A stretch of DNA of 64,000 nucleotides. Source: Gammaproteobacteria bacterium (lineage in GTDB: Bacteria > Pseudomonadota > Gammaproteobacteria > UBA6429 > Thiohalophilaceae). Positions 54,946 to 64,000 of this stretch are shown here, piece by piece (position 1 is the first letter of the stretch; each line of letters starts with the position of its first letter). The notes beneath the pieces were generated by a model. The model was not told the DNA's origin. It saw only the letters and a list, made by a program, of their open reading frames with translations, and ran no database searches. Position numbers and translations under genes: made by a program. The stretch lies in NCBI GenBank assembly GCA_016194635.1, contig JACQBC010000017.1, positions 62,001 through 126,000 on the forward strand. The letters run 5' to 3'.

Positions 54946-55368
54946 ATGAAATTCTCCAGCAAACGCGCTGATGAGGTTGAAATCGCGATTATCCCCATGG
55001 TGGACATCATGTTGTTGTTACTTATATTTTTTATGGTAACAACCACCTTTCAGCGCGATGCGGAAATTCAAATCGACCTGCCCGAGGCAAAAGCGCAATC
55101 CGTTCCAAAGGAAAATTTTGTCGTCGAAATCGTGATCGATAATCAAGGACGTTATTTCGTTAACCAACAACGCTTGAAGGATGGTCGTGTTGAAACCTTG
55201 CTGAGCGCGCTCAAACTTACTATCGCCAATAATACCAAGCCGCACGTGATTATCAGTTCCGATCGTAGTACTCCCTATCAAGCGGTAGTGACGGCCATGG
55301 ACGCGGTACGGCAAGCCGGGCTGAACAAATTCAGCCTGACCACCAAACAAACCAGTGAAGAAAAATAA
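54946..55368 (+). CDS. ExbD/TolR-family proton channel subunit
   Basis: Single-pass protein of 140 residues. Asp20 in IPMVDIMLLLLIFFMV is the proton-binding residue in the helix, and the C-terminal periplasmic domain ends HVIISSDRSTPYQAVVTAMDAVRQAG. It is three bases after exbB and six before msbA. Confidence 0.92.
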   Translation: MKFSSKRADEVEIAIIPMVDIMLLLLIFFMVTTTFQRDAEIQIDLPEAKAQSVPKENFVVEIVIDNQGRYFVNQQRLKDGRVETLLSALKLTIANNTKPHVIISSDRSTPYQAVVTAMDAVRQAGLNKFSLTTKQTSEEK

Positions 55369-55374
55369 GCCGTG

Positions 55375-57150
55375 ATGCCTGCCGCGAACGACACCAGCGG
55401 TGGTGTGGCGATCTACCGCCGTTTGCTGGCGTACGCCATGGTCTATTGGCGGGTTTTTTTGCTGGCGATTTTTGGCATGATTATTTATTCCACCACGGAT
55501 GTGGCGTTTTCGAGTGTGATTAAACCCATGCTCGATAAAGGTTTTAGCCAAAAAGATGGCCAGGCCTTGTATAACGTGGCGCTGTTGATCATTGTGATCT
55601 TCGCGGTACGGGTAGTGGGGAATTTCCTATCCAATTTTTTCATGGTCAAAGTAGCGCGTAACGTGGTGTGGGATCTGCGCGCGGTTATGTTTAAACATCT
55701 GTTGCGTTTGCCGTCGGCGTATTACGACCGCACCTCTTCTGGAGGATTGGTGTCGAAAATGGTCTATGACATCGAACAAGTGGCCGATGCTTCATCACAG
55801 GTGATCATTGTATTTGTCCAAGATAGCTTGGCCATTATCGGTCTGCTGCTTTATATGTTTTACCAAAGCGTGCAACTCACCCTCATCTTGCTGGTAATCA
55901 CCCCGCTGCTTGCGGCGGTGGTTGTGTCTGTAAGCCGGCGCTTTCGCAAGCTTAGCAAACGTATCCAAAGTTCAATGGGCAATGTGTCAACGGTTACCGA
56001 GGAAACCATCGATGCCAACCGTGAAATTAAGATATTTGGCGGCCAAGCCTATGAACTACGCCAGTTTCACGAGATTAACACCTATAATCGCAAGCAGTAT
56101 TTAAAATACGCGGCGACCAATGCCATCAGTTCGCCGATTATTGAATTTATGGTCGCGCTGGCGTTCGCGGCGATCCTGTTGTTCGCCTCAAAACCCGCGG
56201 TGTTAGCCTCGATGAGTTCAGGAAAATTTACTTCCTTTATGGTCGCCATGTTATTGCTGATGCAACACGCGCGCAAGCTCACCACGATCAATGCCAGTTT
56301 GCAGCGCGGCGTGGCGGCAGCGGAAAGTATTTTCAAATTCTTGGATGAAAAAACCGAAAATGATACCGGCACTAATACACTCGCCCGCGTCCAGGGGCGG
56401 GTTGAATTTCACACTATCAATTTTGGCTATACCGCGACGGCTTCGCCAGTACTGCAGCATATCGATTTGGTTATTGAGGCCGGTAAGAGTGTTGCCTTGG
56501 TGGGGCGATCTGGCGCGGGCAAAACTAGTTTAATAAGTTTGCTGCCGCGATTTTATGAGTATCACTCCGGTAGGATTACCATTGACGGTCATGATATCAA
56601 ACAGCTATCACTTGAGAATCTACGTTCACATATTGCGCTGGTAAGCCAGCATGTGACCTTGTTTAACGACACGATCGCGCACAACCTGGCTTATGGCGCA
56701 TTGGGTAAAGCCTCGCTCGTGGATATTCACCGTGCCGCCCAGGCCGCCCATGCAATGGAGTTTATCGATAAACTACCGGCGGGATTTGATACCATTGTGG
56801 GAGAAAACGGTGTGTTGCTTTCCGGCGGCCAACGCCAGCGTTTGGCGATCGCCCGCGCTATCTTAAAAAACGCTCCTATCTTGATCCTCGATGAAGCCAC
56901 CTCCGCCTTGGACACCGAGTCAGAACGGCATATCCAAGCGGCACTGGAAGAACTGATGAAAAATAGGACCAGCCTGATCATCGCACATCGACTCTCGACC
57001 ATTGAAAAAGTCGATAGTATTGTGGTGCTGCAAGAGGGCAAGATCATCGAACAAGGCAACCACCGGCAATTACTCGCTGCCAACGGCGCATACGCGCGTT
57101 TACATAAATTGCAATTTACGCTGCAGTCAACCCAAGGAAATGCACGGTGA
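55375..57150 (+). CDS. msbA: Lipid A export ATP-binding/permease protein
   Basis: ABC exporter half-molecule of 591 residues, flipping lipid A-core across the inner membrane. Six helices cover about 12-310, followed by a nucleotide-binding domain with GRSGAGKTS, LLSGGQRQRLAIARA and LILDEATSALD. ATG 55375 is preferred to GTG 55372 one codon earlier. Its stop overlaps the lpxK start as GTGA. The neighbours lpxK and kdsB support lipid A as substrate. Confidence 0.94.
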   Translation: MPAANDTSGGVAIYRRLLAYAMVYWRVFLLAIFGMIIYSTTDVAFSSVIKPMLDKGFSQKDGQALYNVALLIIVIFAVRVVGNFLSNFFMVKVARNVVWDLRAVMFKHLLRLPSAYYDRTSSGGLVSKMVYDIEQVADASSQVIIVFVQDSLAIIGLLLYMFYQSVQLTLILLVITPLLAAVVVSVSRRFRKLSKRIQSSMGNVSTVTEETIDANREIKIFGGQAYELRQFHEINTYNRKQYLKYAATNAISSPIIEFMVALAFAAILLFASKPAVLASMSSGKFTSFMVAMLLLMQHARKLTTINASLQRGVAAAESIFKFLDEKTENDTGTNTLARVQGRVEFHTINFGYTATASPVLQHIDLVIEAGKSVALVGRSGAGKTSLISLLPRFYEYHSGRITIDGHDIKQLSLENLRSHIALVSQHVTLFNDTIAHNLAYGALGKASLVDIHRAAQAAHAMEFIDKLPAGFDTIVGENGVLLSGGQRQRLAIARAILKNAPILILDEATSALDTESERHIQAALEELMKNRTSLIIAHRLSTIEKVDSIVVLQEGKIIEQGNHRQLLAANGAYARLHKLQFTLQSTQGNAR

Positions 57151-58160
57151 GTAGCTTACGACAAAAAATCTCTAGCGGTTTTGATGGCATCTGGTACGGT
57201 AAAAGCCCCTGGACGATTCTGCTACGGCCGCTAGCGTGGCTATTTATTGCCACCATGACCTTGCGGCGCACGGCCTACCGGCTTGGGATTTTAAAAACGT
57301 CGGCGCTGGCTGTACCGGTTGTCGTGGTGGGTAATATATCGGTCGGCGGGACGGGTAAAACCCCCTTGGTAATTTGGTTGGCAAATTATTTAAAAGCCGC
57401 GGGTTTTCAACCGGGTATAATCAGTCGCGGCTATACAGGCCAGGCGCGCCGTTGGCCACAGCAGGTGCGTCCGGATGCAGATCCGCGGATTGTCGGCGAC
57501 GAGGCCCTGGTTATTGCGCGCCGCACCCACTGTCCGATGGCGGTGGGGCCCAACCGTGTGGCCTGCGCCAATGCCTTGTTAAAGTACGCGACCCTTGACA
57601 TCATCATCAGCGATGATGGATTACAACACTACGCCTTGGATCGGCAGGTTGAAATCGCGGTGATCGATGGGGTACGGCGCTTGGGTAATGGATTTTGTTT
57701 ACCTGCAGGACCGTTACGCGAAGGCAAATCACGCTTAGATAAAGTCGATATGGTGGTAACCAACGGCACCGCTCTGCAGCAGGAATATGCCATGCGTTAT
57801 GGTGGCAAGACCATGATTAATCTCATTTCCGGAGAAACACGTGAATTAGATTCTTTTAAGTCGGAAACCGTCATGGCGATTGCGGCCATCGGCAATCCCG
57901 ATCGTTTCTTCAATTTTATCCGGGCTTACGGCGTCCGTATCAGCACCTGTACCTTTCCCGATCACCATTTCTATACGCCGAATGAATTAATGTTTGACGC
58001 AAAACAAGCCGTGTTAATGACGGAAAAAGACGCGGTGAAATGCGAACGCTTCGCCCAGCCAAATTGGTGGTACCTGCCGATTGAAGTACAATTGCCAGAT
58101 GAATTTGGCGCAAAGTTGTTAACCCTATTGGAGAAATCCCATGGACAAAAAGTTACTTGA
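57147..58160 (+). CDS. lpxK: Tetraacyldisaccharide 4'-kinase
   Basis: Membrane-associated kinase of 337 residues adding the 4'-phosphate of lipid A. The Walker A region is [11 protein letters not shown] at 62-72, and [12 protein letters not shown] contains the catalytic Asp. FPDHHFYT is a C-terminal family segment. The GTG at 57147 overlaps msbA, and the end overlaps ycaR by 20 bases. Confidence 0.95.
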   Translation: MSSLRQKISSGFDGIWYGKSPWTILLRPLAWLFIATMTLRRTAYRLGILKTSALAVPVVVVGNISVGGTGKTPLVIWLANYLKAAGFQPGIISRGYTGQARRWPQQVRPDADPRIVGDEALVIARRTHCPMAVGPNRVACANALLKYATLDIIISDDGLQHYALDRQVEIAVIDGVRRLGNGFCLPAGPLREGKSRLDKVDMVVTNGTALQQEYAMRYGGKTMINLISGETRELDSFKSETVMAIAAIGNPDRFFNFIRAYGVRISTCTFPDHHFYTPNELMFDAKQAVLMTEKDAVKCERFAQPNWWYLPIEVQLPDEFGAKLLTLLEKSHGQKVT

Positions 58161-58323
58161 TATTTTAGTTTGTCCGATTTGCAAAGGCCCGCTGCTGCTG
58201 CGTAAAGACCCGCAGGAACTTATCTGCAAAGTTGATCGGCTAGGTTATCCGATACGCGATGGTTTTCCAGTGATGTTGGCCGAAGATGCCCGGCAATTAC
58301 CCGCCGACGAGGAAGTGGTGTAG
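58141..58323 (+). CDS. ycaR: YcaR/UPF0434 (Trm112-like) protein
   Basis: Small protein of 60 residues with a zinc-ribbon-like N-terminus: [10 protein letters not shown] (Cys11, Cys14) and [21 protein letters not shown]. Only three cysteines are present, typical of the family. It is related to Trm112, an activator of methyltransferases. It overlaps lpxK by 20 bases and kdsB by one. Confidence 0.9.
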   Translation: MDKKLLDILVCPICKGPLLLRKDPQELICKVDRLGYPIRDGFPVMLAEDARQLPADEEVV

Positions 58324-59102
58324 TGGATTTTTTGGTGGTGATCCCGGCACGCTATCAATCCACGCGCCTGCCAGGCAAACCGTTACGTCTGCTTGCGGGT
58401 AAACCCCTGTTACAGCATGTGTACGAATGTGTCAGTTCAATCCCCAATATTCGAAGTATTATCGCCACCGATGACGAGCGAATTGCCCGCGTGGCGCGTG
58501 AATTCGGTGCCGATGTGTGTATGACCAGTGCTCACCATGAATCCGGAACACAACGGGTTGGTGAAGTCATCCAACAACGCAATATTCCTGCGCAGACTAT
58601 CGTGGTTAATTTGCAAGGCGATGAACCCCTGATGCCGGCGGCTTGTATACAGCAAGTGGCCGCCGTATTAATCACGGATCCCACGGCCGATATTGCAACC
58701 TTATCCGCGCCACTCTACGACATCGACAGCGTAACTAATGCCAATGTCGTCAAGGTGGTATGCGATCAGAAGGGATACGCGCTGTACTTTAGCCGCGCGG
58801 TAATTCCTCATATGCGTGAGGCCGCTCCAGCCCGGTGCGCTGCGGTGCTCGCGCAGGGTATCTATCAACGCCATATCGGCCTCTATGCGTATCGGGCGGG
58901 CTATGTACAAAAATACACTGGCCTTCCGCCCAGTCCGTACGAGCCATTAGAGTATCTGGAACAATTACGGGTATTGTGGCACGGTGGACGGATCCGGGTG
59001 GCAACCAGCGTACAACTGCCGGGACCTGGGGTAGATACCGAACAAGAATTACGCCAAGTTGAATCTATTTTGCAAGCGCGTAATACAATCAGTCGAGTCT
59101 AA
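58323..59102 (+). CDS. kdsB: 3-deoxy-manno-octulosonate cytidylyltransferase
   Basis: Activates Kdo with CTP to CMP-Kdo for the lipopolysaccharide inner core; 259 residues. The nucleotide-binding part is IPARYQSTRLPGKPL and ATDDERIARVAREFGADV; NLQGDEPLMP and GVDTEQELRQVE are also family segments. Starts at GTG 58323, overlapping the ycaR stop. Confidence 0.95.
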   Translation: MDFLVVIPARYQSTRLPGKPLRLLAGKPLLQHVYECVSSIPNIRSIIATDDERIARVAREFGADVCMTSAHHESGTQRVGEVIQQRNIPAQTIVVNLQGDEPLMPAACIQQVAAVLITDPTADIATLSAPLYDIDSVTNANVVKVVCDQKGYALYFSRAVIPHMREAAPARCAAVLAQGIYQRHIGLYAYRAGYVQKYTGLPPSPYEPLEYLEQLRVLWHGGRIRVATSVQLPGPGVDTEQELRQVESILQARNTISRV

Positions 59103-59158
59103 TACGGTACAAAATATTCGATACAATTGCGGTTCAAAGCCACGCATGACGGGGATAT

Positions 59159-59644
59159 ATGCACGAAAAAATTTCAGTATTGTTTGTCTGTATGGGCAAC
59201 ATCTGCCGTTCGCCGATGGCGGAGGGCGTGTTCCGTAAACTGGTTGCGACGGCGAATTTATCGCAGCATATCGTCACCGACTCTGCAGGCACCCATGCCT
59301 ACCATGTCGGGGAACCCGCGGATCGGCGTGCCCAGGAGACCGCATTAAAACACGGGGTTGATATTAGTGATTTGCATGCGCGTAAAGTGCTGCCCCAGGA
59401 TTTTGGGCAATTCCAGTATATTTTGGCCATGGATAATGATAATTTACAGCGCTTACGTTCATTGTGTCCTCCTGCCTATCAACCGCGCCTGCATTTATTT
59501 TTGGAGTTCGCAGCCGAGCTTACACAACGCCAAGTTCCCGATCCTTATTATGGCGGTCCGCAAGGATTTGAACAGGTTTATACACTGGTAGAGGCCGCGG
59601 CGCGCGGCTTGTTGCACGATATCCAGCAGCGTTATTTGGTGTAA
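59159..59644 (+). CDS. Low molecular weight protein tyrosine phosphatase
   Basis: Phosphatase of 161 residues. The P-loop CMGNICRS has nucleophile Cys11 and Arg17, and the general-acid loop is VPDPYYGG. Such enzymes regulate exopolysaccharide tyrosine kinases or protein phosphotyrosine. It follows kdsB by 56 bases; in Pseudomonas the same gene is followed by murB, which is absent here. Confidence 0.92.
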   Translation: MHEKISVLFVCMGNICRSPMAEGVFRKLVATANLSQHIVTDSAGTHAYHVGEPADRRAQETALKHGVDISDLHARKVLPQDFGQFQYILAMDNDNLQRLRSLCPPAYQPRLHLFLEFAAELTQRQVPDPYYGGPQGFEQVYTLVEAAARGLLHDIQQRYLV

Positions 59645-59655
59645 GGCAGCAACCG

Positions 59656-60054
59656 TTATTGGATAATAAAACCCGTAAATAATACTTCGGCGACCACCGG
59701 CTCACCGGTTTCTTTTTCTAATACGGTTTGAATTTCCTTAAGGGCTTGTTCGCGCAATTTTTGTTTGCCCTCGACACTGCGTATGACTTTAGCATCCTGT
59801 TCACTGAGTAACAACATCATGCTGTGTTGTATCATGGGGAGATAACGGGTGACTTGGGATTTTAGATCGGGCCGGTTTAAGCGCAATTGAGCGTTGACTT
59901 GCAGAAATTTTGTCGCGGTTTCGTCTTGTAGATTCACCACAAAGGGGGTGGTGATTTCATAATAGGGACTCGCACCGGCTTCCCCTGAACCACTGCTGGC
60001 TTGAACCACCACACAAAATACCCCGGCGGTAATCGTCAAGAATATTCGTAACAC
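59656..60054 (-). CDS. FliL-domain protein, stand-alone
   Basis: Exported or membrane-anchored protein of 132 residues with one hydrophobic N-terminal segment (1-20), then a FliL-like periplasmic domain: ITTPFVVNLQDETATKFLQVNAQLRL and MIQHSMMLLLSEQDAKVIRS. FliL controls flagellar stators. No flagellar gene is nearby. GTG 60054 has GGAGG well spaced before it, which decides the start over a longer frame. It lies between ptp and rne, in the slot of murB. Confidence 0.8.
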   Translation of the reverse strand: MLRIFLTITAGVFCVVVQASSGSGEAGASPYYEITTPFVVNLQDETATKFLQVNAQLRLNRPDLKSQVTRYLPMIQHSMMLLLSEQDAKVIRSVEGKQKLREQALKEIQTVLEKETGEPVVAEVLFTGFIIQ

Positions 60055-60112
60055 CACCCCACCTCCGTACAGATCGCACGTAGGGAGGTTATCGGTCGTC
60101 ACCCGTTGCGCT

Positions 60113-62416
60113 TTAGTTATTACCTTCGACCGGGCCCTTGGTTGATTCGGGCCGTGCGCTTACCGTGCCGGACGAGCTTTCTTGCACAGACGGCGTGGCT
60201 GACCAGGTGTTTGATGACCACTCCGGGGCCGCGGCCATCTCGCGCGTGGGGACCGGTTCCGCTGACGGTTGATGATGAACCTCACTAGGATAACTCGCGT
60301 GCGCGGTTGTTGGCGCTGTGCTCGTATCCGTGGTGGGCGAACCGACCGTTTCGGGCCCTGTCCCGGTAGCCGTATCACTGGTATGGATAGGACGTTGACC
60401 ACGGCGGCGGCGGCTGCGGCGCGAACGCCGTTGATTACCGTTTTGTTGACTGGGGGTTGAGGGGCGCGATGCCATTGATTGTGACGGTTCAGCGGATACT
60501 ACGGTGTCGACAACCACCGCCGGTGCGGGTGTCGCCGCGGCAGGGATTGGACTCGCCGCAACAGGGGGGACGGGGCGACGTGGATGTCCGGATGTCGATG
60601 GACGCGGCGCTGAGCGATCACGCTGGCGCGGATCGCGGCCGCGCTCCCGATCCCGCGGGCGGCGTTGTGACGGCTGCACGGGCCGAACAGGCCGCGCGGG
60701 GTTGTTTGTCGCAGACACGCCACTCCCAAATAACGCGCGCCACAGGCGTACCAACAGTCCTACGGTGGGTTTGGGAGGGGTAGGTGTCACCGCCGGTTGG
60801 GGAACATCGGGTAATATATTTTTTACCGCGGGTTGCTCAGCCGGTTGTTGTGCGGCTTTTTGTGCGCTGGATACCTCGGTCTTGGTTTCGGGTGTGGTGG
60901 CCAATTCGTAACTGGGCTGTGGGGTATCCTCTGCGGCGGTTTCGCTATCGCGTACCCGGTTAATTTCATAGTGCGGCGACTGCAAATGGGTGTTTGGTAT
61001 TAACACCACGCTCATTTCATGGCGGGTTTCAATATTGGCCAGGGCGTGGCGTTTTTCATTCAACAAAAAGGTCGCCACTTCGACCGGGAGTTGCGCAATG
61101 ACCTTGGCGGTATTTTCTTTCATGGCGTCTTCTTCGATCATACGTAAGACCGACAGGGCCATCGACTCGATCCCGCGGATCGAACCCTGGCCATTACAAC
61201 GCGGGCATACCACTTTACTGGATTCCCCCAGAGATGGACGCAACCGTTGGCGAGACATCTCCAGCAGACCAAAGCGGGAGATGCGACCGATTTGTACACG
61301 GGCGCGATCTAATTTGAGGGCGTCGCGCAGGCGATTTTCAACTTCGCGTTGATTCCGTGACGGCGTCATGTCGATAAAATCAATCACGATTAACCCGCCG
61401 ATATCACGCAAGCGCAATTGCCGAGCGATTTCATCCGCCGCTTCAAGATTGGTCATTAAGGCGGTTTCTTCGATATCGCCGCCCTTGGTAGCTTTGGAAG
61501 AATTGATATCCACGGTGACCAAGGCTTCGGTATGATCAATAACAATGGCGCCCCCGGACGTAAGGCGCACTTCGCGCTGAAACGCCGTTTCAATTTGCGA
61601 CTCGATTTGATAACGGGTAAACAGCGGCACGGGATCGGCATACAATTTAACCCGGCTGACGAATTGCGGCATGACCTGTTCAACGAATTGCCGCGCTTGG
61701 TTATGCAGATTGGGTTCATCAATGATGATTTCATTGATGTCATTACGGAAATAATCCCGGATCGCGCGGGTGATGAGGTTACTTTCTTGGTATACCAGAA
61801 ACGGGGCAGGGCGTTGCTGTGCCGCGGTTTCAATCGCCTTCCAGACTTTAATTAAATAATCTAAATCCCATTGCAACTCTTCAGCGCTTTTACCGACCCC
61901 GGCGGTGCGTAAAATCGTGCCCATGTCATCGGGTATCGTCAGCGAGCTCAGGGCATCGCGGGCTTCGGTGCGGTCTTCACCTTCAATCCGGCGTGAAACC
62001 CCACCAGCACGTGGGTTATTTGGCATCAGGACTAAATACCGTCCGGCCATGCTGATGAACGTGGTCAAGGCAGCGCCTTTGTTGCCGCGTTCCTCTTTAC
62101 CCACCTGAACGACTAATTCCTGGCCTTCTTTAAGGACATCCTTAATATTGATCTTTCCCTGGGCGGTATCCACCGCGGGATCGAAATACTCCCGCGAGAT
62201 TTCTTTGAGGGGCAGAAACCCATGGCGCTCGGCACCATAATCGACGAAGGCGGCTTCGAGGCTGGGTTCAATGCGGGTAATGCGGCCTTTGTAAATATTG
62301 GCTTTGCGCGATTCGCGTTGTGTTGTTTCAATGTCCAGGTCATATAACCACTGACCATCGACCAGTGCAACCCGCAACTCTTCACGCTGAGTTGCGTTAA
62401 ATAACATTCTTTTCAT
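60113..62416 (-). CDS. rne: Ribonuclease E
   Basis: Endoribonuclease of 767 residues for mRNA decay and rRNA/tRNA processing. The S1 domain is at about 39-120 ([24 protein letters not shown]), with metal-binding aspartates in [10 protein letters not shown] and VIDFIDM, and the zinc-link CPRCNGQG near 405. The C-terminal 250 residues are Pro/Ala-rich with arginine clusters ([15 protein letters not shown]), shorter than the 550-residue tail of E. coli RNase E; helicase and enolase sites cannot be judged. Confidence 0.95.
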   Translation of the reverse strand: MKRMLFNATQREELRVALVDGQWLYDLDIETTQRESRKANIYKGRITRIEPSLEAAFVDYGAERHGFLPLKEISREYFDPAVDTAQGKINIKDVLKEGQELVVQVGKEERGNKGAALTTFISMAGRYLVLMPNNPRAGGVSRRIEGEDRTEARDALSSLTIPDDMGTILRTAGVGKSAEELQWDLDYLIKVWKAIETAAQQRPAPFLVYQESNLITRAIRDYFRNDINEIIIDEPNLHNQARQFVEQVMPQFVSRVKLYADPVPLFTRYQIESQIETAFQREVRLTSGGAIVIDHTEALVTVDINSSKATKGGDIEETALMTNLEAADEIARQLRLRDIGGLIVIDFIDMTPSRNQREVENRLRDALKLDRARVQIGRISRFGLLEMSRQRLRPSLGESSKVVCPRCNGQGSIRGIESMALSVLRMIEEDAMKENTAKVIAQLPVEVATFLLNEKRHALANIETRHEMSVVLIPNTHLQSPHYEINRVRDSETAAEDTPQPSYELATTPETKTEVSSAQKAAQQPAEQPAVKNILPDVPQPAVTPTPPKPTVGLLVRLWRALFGSGVSATNNPARPVRPVQPSQRRPRDRERGRDPRQRDRSAPRPSTSGHPRRPVPPVAASPIPAAATPAPAVVVDTVVSAEPSQSMASRPSTPSQQNGNQRRSRRSRRRRGQRPIHTSDTATGTGPETVGSPTTDTSTAPTTAHASYPSEVHHQPSAEPVPTREMAAAPEWSSNTWSATPSVQESSSGTVSARPESTKGPVEGNN

Positions 62417-62757
62417 GTGATAAACCTTAGCTGTGGTACTCGACCATCAGACAAGGCAATAAAAGGTAAGGCGGACCTCTAACCACTCGCGGTGAACAGT
62501 GACTCGCGAGGGTCCATCGTAGCGTATGATGTCGTGTCCGCCCCCCAGGCCATGTCGCAATGGGAGCGCGGTTAAACCAGTGTCCGTGTAGTGGTGCAGA
62601 CACTCCCTATCTCAAGCGGTTGGCTGTCGTAACAGCTAACGCAAATTCGGTAGCAACTCGCACCAAATAAGGGCATTGGTGTGCTGTTGCGTACAAATCA
62701 AACTATATCAGTGATTTGCCACGCCAGCAATGAGTTAGCCTGATAAGATCGCGTCCC
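62417..62757 (-). promoter_or_regulatory. Long structured 5' leader of rne (gene-free stretch)
   Basis: 341 bases separate rne and rluC, with no coding sign. On the rne strand a promoter at 62702-62730 would give a leader of about 279 bases. It can fold: GGCGGAC (62470-62476) pairs with GTCCGCC (62536-62542) around an inner CTCGCG/CGCGAG hairpin (62486-62510). RNase E represses its own mRNA through such a leader in E. coli. The same is plausible here. Confidence 0.55.
62702..62730 (-). promoter_or_regulatory. Predicted sigma-70 promoter for rne
   Basis: On the minus strand TTGCTG (62730-62725) and TATAGT (62707-62702) are 17 bases apart. Predicted start near 62695. Confidence 0.55.
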
Positions 62758-63750
62758 ATGCCCGAATTGCTTAAACCCCCGACTAATCCCGTGGAATGGA
62801 TCGACGTTGAACCCGATGTCGCCGGGCAACGAATTGACAATTTTTTACTAACCTACCTCAAAGGGGTGCCGCGTAGTCAGGTCTACCGGATCCTCCGGCG
62901 CGGTGAAGTGCGTGTCAACAAAGGCCGTATCAAACCTCACTACCGCCTGCAAGCAGGGGATCGTGTCCGTATCCCGCCGCTGAGTCGTAGCGAACCGCAA
63001 CCCAGTGGCCAACCGTCCAATAAAACCCTTGAGCGTCTGGAAAGTGCAGTGCTCTATGAAGATGCAAGGATAATTATTTTAAATAAACCCAGCGGCATGG
63101 CGGTGCACGGGGGCAGCGGATTGAGTTATGGGGTGATCGAAGCGGTGCGTGCTTGGCGTAGCGAACTGACCTTTGTTGAATTGGTGCACCGTCTGGATCG
63201 CGACACCTCCGGTTGTTTAGTGCTGGCCAAAACCCGTGCAGCCTTACGGCAATTGCACAGCCTGTTGCGTGAAGAGGGATCGGCGGGAATCGATAAGCGT
63301 TATTTAGCCTTGGTTCAGGGATCATGGCGTGCAGGCAAACGTGATGTTAATTTACCGCTGCATAAAAATGTGCTCTCCTCGGGTGAACGCCGGGTAAAAG
63401 TCAGCCGGGAAGGTAAGGCATCATTAAGCGTATTTAGGCCGATCGTGGCCACTTCCCTGGCCAGTTTGATGGAGATACAGCTGCTGACGGGCCGAACGCA
63501 CCAAGCGCGGGTACACGCCGCGCAGCTTAATTTTCCCATTGCCGGTGATGATAAATATGGCGAGGAGGTATTTAACCGTCAGTTACGCGAACAGGGGCTG
63601 AAACGCCTGTTTCTGCACGCCTGGCGGCTGGAATTTAGCTTGCAAGACCCACACCAGACCATTAGCGTTTGCGCTCCGCTCGACGAACAGTTACAACAGG
63701 TGTTGCAGCGGCTTGGCATTAGCTTCGATATAACCGGTTTGATTCAATGA
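62758..63750 (+). CDS. rluC: 23S rRNA pseudouridine synthase RluC
   Basis: RluA-family pseudouridine synthase of 330 residues, acting on 23S rRNA positions 955, 2504 and 2580 in E. coli. An S4 domain is at 20-78, and the catalytic Asp147 is in HRLDRDTSG. The C-terminal RTHQARVHAAQLNFPIAGDDKYG is typical. It is divergent from rne, as in E. coli and Pseudomonas, which fixes the RluC rather than RluD assignment. Confidence 0.93.
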   Translation: MPELLKPPTNPVEWIDVEPDVAGQRIDNFLLTYLKGVPRSQVYRILRRGEVRVNKGRIKPHYRLQAGDRVRIPPLSRSEPQPSGQPSNKTLERLESAVLYEDARIIILNKPSGMAVHGGSGLSYGVIEAVRAWRSELTFVELVHRLDRDTSGCLVLAKTRAALRQLHSLLREEGSAGIDKRYLALVQGSWRAGKRDVNLPLHKNVLSSGERRVKVSREGKASLSVFRPIVATSLASLMEIQLLTGRTHQARVHAAQLNFPIAGDDKYGEEVFNRQLREQGLKRLFLHAWRLEFSLQDPHQTISVCAPLDEQLQQVLQRLGISFDITGLIQ

Positions 63751-63817
63751 AGCAAGTATCTCAGACCGTAACGGCAACGCTATGTTATGCTTTCGCAAGT
63801 CTATCCATAGGTGCGCT

Positions 63818-64000
63818 ATGAACGAAAATTCTACTACGACACAACCGGCCGATAATTCCAACAACCAGTGGCAACAAGAGGTTCTTTCCAAACTGGTTTT
63901 TGCCTCCCTCAATGAACAACGCCGTACCCGCCGCTGGAATATATTCTTTAAAGCGATGTTTCTCGCCTACTTATTTATCCTACTGGCGGTGGTGTTGATC
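63818..64000 (+). CDS. sppA: Signal peptide peptidase SppA (N-terminus, truncated by window)
   Basis: First 61 residues of a membrane protein: a soluble start, then EVLSKLVFASLNEQRRTRRWN and one hydrophobic segment from about 43 to the window edge. This matches the N-terminus of SppA, which removes released signal peptides and lies after rluC in relatives. AGGTG sits five bases before ATG 63818. The catalytic part is outside the window, so this rests on N-terminus and position. Confidence 0.7.
   Translation, partial: MNENSTTTQPADNSNNQWQQEVLSKLVFASLNEQRRTRRWNIFFKAMFLAYLFILLAVVLI

Noticed and set aside
60457-60911. Two open frames antisense to the Arg/Pro-rich tail of rne
   Set aside because: They are by-products of GC-rich repetitive coding for the RNase E tail; no start sites or homology.
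1-64000. CRISPR array, tRNA or rRNA genes
   Set aside because: No evenly spaced direct repeats and no tRNA or rRNA sequence recognised by eye in the intergenic stretches.

Overview
The window is chromosomal DNA of a gammaproteobacterium. The evidence is gene order: nadB is divergent from rpoE-rseA-rseB-mucD-lepA-lepB-rnc-era-recO-pdxJ-acpS, and a second block reads lolC/E-lolD, comEC, exbB-exbD-msbA-lpxK-ycaR-kdsB-ptp, then rne divergent from rluC and sppA. Both orders are shared with Pseudomonas and, in part, Escherichia. The genus cannot be fixed from the sequence. About 70 protein genes are densely packed, many joined by ATGA or GTGA stop/start overlaps. I saw no tRNA or rRNA gene, CRISPR array, phage gene or transposase.

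Layout. Positions 1-1636: the end of an iron-type ABC importer. 1749-3158: an HPP membrane protein and a beta carbonic anhydrase. 3313-5132: cytochrome b561 with two YceI proteins. 5199-8111: YggU, MgtC-like, HDOD and YgfZ. 8197-12121: the succinate dehydrogenase operon sdhCDAB with sdhE and ygfX. 12088-17811: nadB and the sigma-E envelope stress operon. 17845-24493: translation, secretion, RNA processing, recombination, pyridoxine and acyl-carrier genes. 24499-31325: a lone Hpt protein, cysM, an exonuclease, rlmD, CYTH, a cytosolic YkuD protein beside nagZ, and a purine salvage pair. 31329-36965: csiV, def, a lipoprotein and mfd. 36980-42498: a flippase-like protein, two polyprenyl-type glycosyltransferases, a PAP2 phosphatase and a PagP-like barrel, which together look like a surface-lipid remodelling set. 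42499-43267: gene-free DNA with two palindromic repeat elements. 43268-47298: DAHP synthase, the two agmatine-to-putrescine enzymes and two small exported proteins. 47440-49653: a RelA-type alarmone enzyme. 49735-64000: lipoprotein export, DNA uptake, a TolQ/ExbB-type motor, lipid A flipping and Kdo synthesis, RNase E, RluC and the start of SppA.

Main points for a second look: (1) a palindromic repeat family, with two near-identical 131-133 bp copies about 9 kb apart and a third element that keeps the apical core but has entirely different stems; (2) a short PagP-like outer-membrane protein keeping the Asp-Ser pair of the lipid A palmitoyltransferase, downstream of ArnC/ArnT-like and PAP2 genes; (3) a RelA-type synthetase (EFDD motif) with a complete set of hydrolase residues; (4) a free-standing BarA/GacS-type Hpt domain; (5) a YkuD enzyme without a signal peptide next to nagZ, suggesting cytosolic peptidoglycan recycling; (6) a sigma-E-like promoter upstream of rpoE and several good sigma-70 promoters that decide start codons. 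No wholly new multi-gene system was proven; the repeat family and the lipid remodelling set are the best candidates.
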